Both the position numbers and the translations under genes were made by a program. Positions 5,697 through 5,732 of a stretch of DNA of 5,732 nucleotides are shown here, piece after piece (position 1 is the stretch's first letter; every line of letters begins with the position of its first letter). The notes below the pieces were generated by a model. The model saw only the letters and a program-made list of their open reading frames with translations, was not told where the DNA came from and searched no databases. The stretch lies in NCBI GenBank assembly GCA_963169055.1, contig CAUJFU010000461.1, forward strand, positions 1-5,732. Direction: 5' to 3'. This DNA comes from Myxococcota bacterium (GTDB lineage Bacteria > Myxococcota_C > UBA6777).

Positions 5697-5714
5697 TCGG
5701 CTCTAAAGAGCCGA
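5697..5714. repeat. Stem-loop upstream of the membrane protease-like gene
   Basis: TCGGCTC (5697-5703) and GAGCCGA (5708-5714) are perfect complements around TAAA. No T-run follows on either strand inside the window, so it is not a complete terminator. It lies 34 nt upstream of the preferred start of the minus-strand gene and could be a leader hairpin or an operator. The remaining bases to the window end show nothing else I can name. Confidence 0.5.
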
Positions 5715-5732
5715 ACTTCGAGCAGGATCAAA

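Noticed and set aside
5720-5732. Minus-strand TTTGATCCTG at the right edge resembles the 5' end of 16S rRNA.
   Set aside because: The match stops after about 10 nt; the following bases (CTCGAAGTTCGG) do not continue as 16S, and protein coding begins nearby.

Overview
The window reads as a stretch of chromosome from a moderately GC-rich Gram-negative bacterium. The best guess is a deltaproteobacterial-type lineage (Myxococcota, Bradymonadota or a relative). This rests on protein style only: an MGAT/TMEM68-like acyltransferase coupled to an epimerase-like SDR protein, a CxxC/CxxC zinc ribbon fused to a membrane protein with HExxH, and a peptidoglycan-binding protein carrying DVNGDGRGDV and IHxG...SxGCQT motifs that resembles myxobacterial proteins I remember. 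No search was run, so the taxonomic guess is weak.

Layout. Positions 1-116 (minus) hold the start of an unidentified gene that runs off the left edge. Positions 117-510 are non-coding and structured. They contain a stem-loop built from transposon-end-like sequence, a possible weak minus-strand terminator, and a 118-bp MITE-like element with 17-bp terminal inverted repeats, a 4-bp flanking direct repeat CGAC and a perfect 20-bp central palindrome. Just to its right lies a sigma70-like promoter overlapped by a 7-5-7 dyad. That promoter should drive a two-gene plus-strand operon: a lysophospholipid-acyltransferase-like protein (511-1368) and an extended-SDR NAD-binding protein (1365-2276), overlapping by ATGA.

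The rest is minus strand and converges on that operon. In transcription order (right to left) come a zinc-ribbon plus polytopic membrane protein with an HEMGH metalloprotease motif (4467-5663), a 450-residue protein with a peptidoglycan-binding domain, EF-hand-like loops and a YkuD-like SxGC active-site signature (2894-4246), and a 167-residue single-pass membrane protein that looks like the two ends of a much larger membrane protein fused in frame (2333-2836).

How the genes work together. The plus-strand pair probably acts in lipid or envelope metabolism: an acyl transfer step plus a cofactor-dependent or regulatory SDR partner, made in a coupled ratio. The minus-strand genes concern the cell envelope (membrane protease, murein-binding enzyme, membrane remnant), but nothing ties them into one pathway. 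I see no CRISPR array, tRNA or rRNA gene, prophage gene or transposase. The least ordinary items are the calcium-loop/SxGC murein protein, the SDR lacking the usual YxxxK lysine, the condensed membrane protein and the MITE beside an operator-like promoter.
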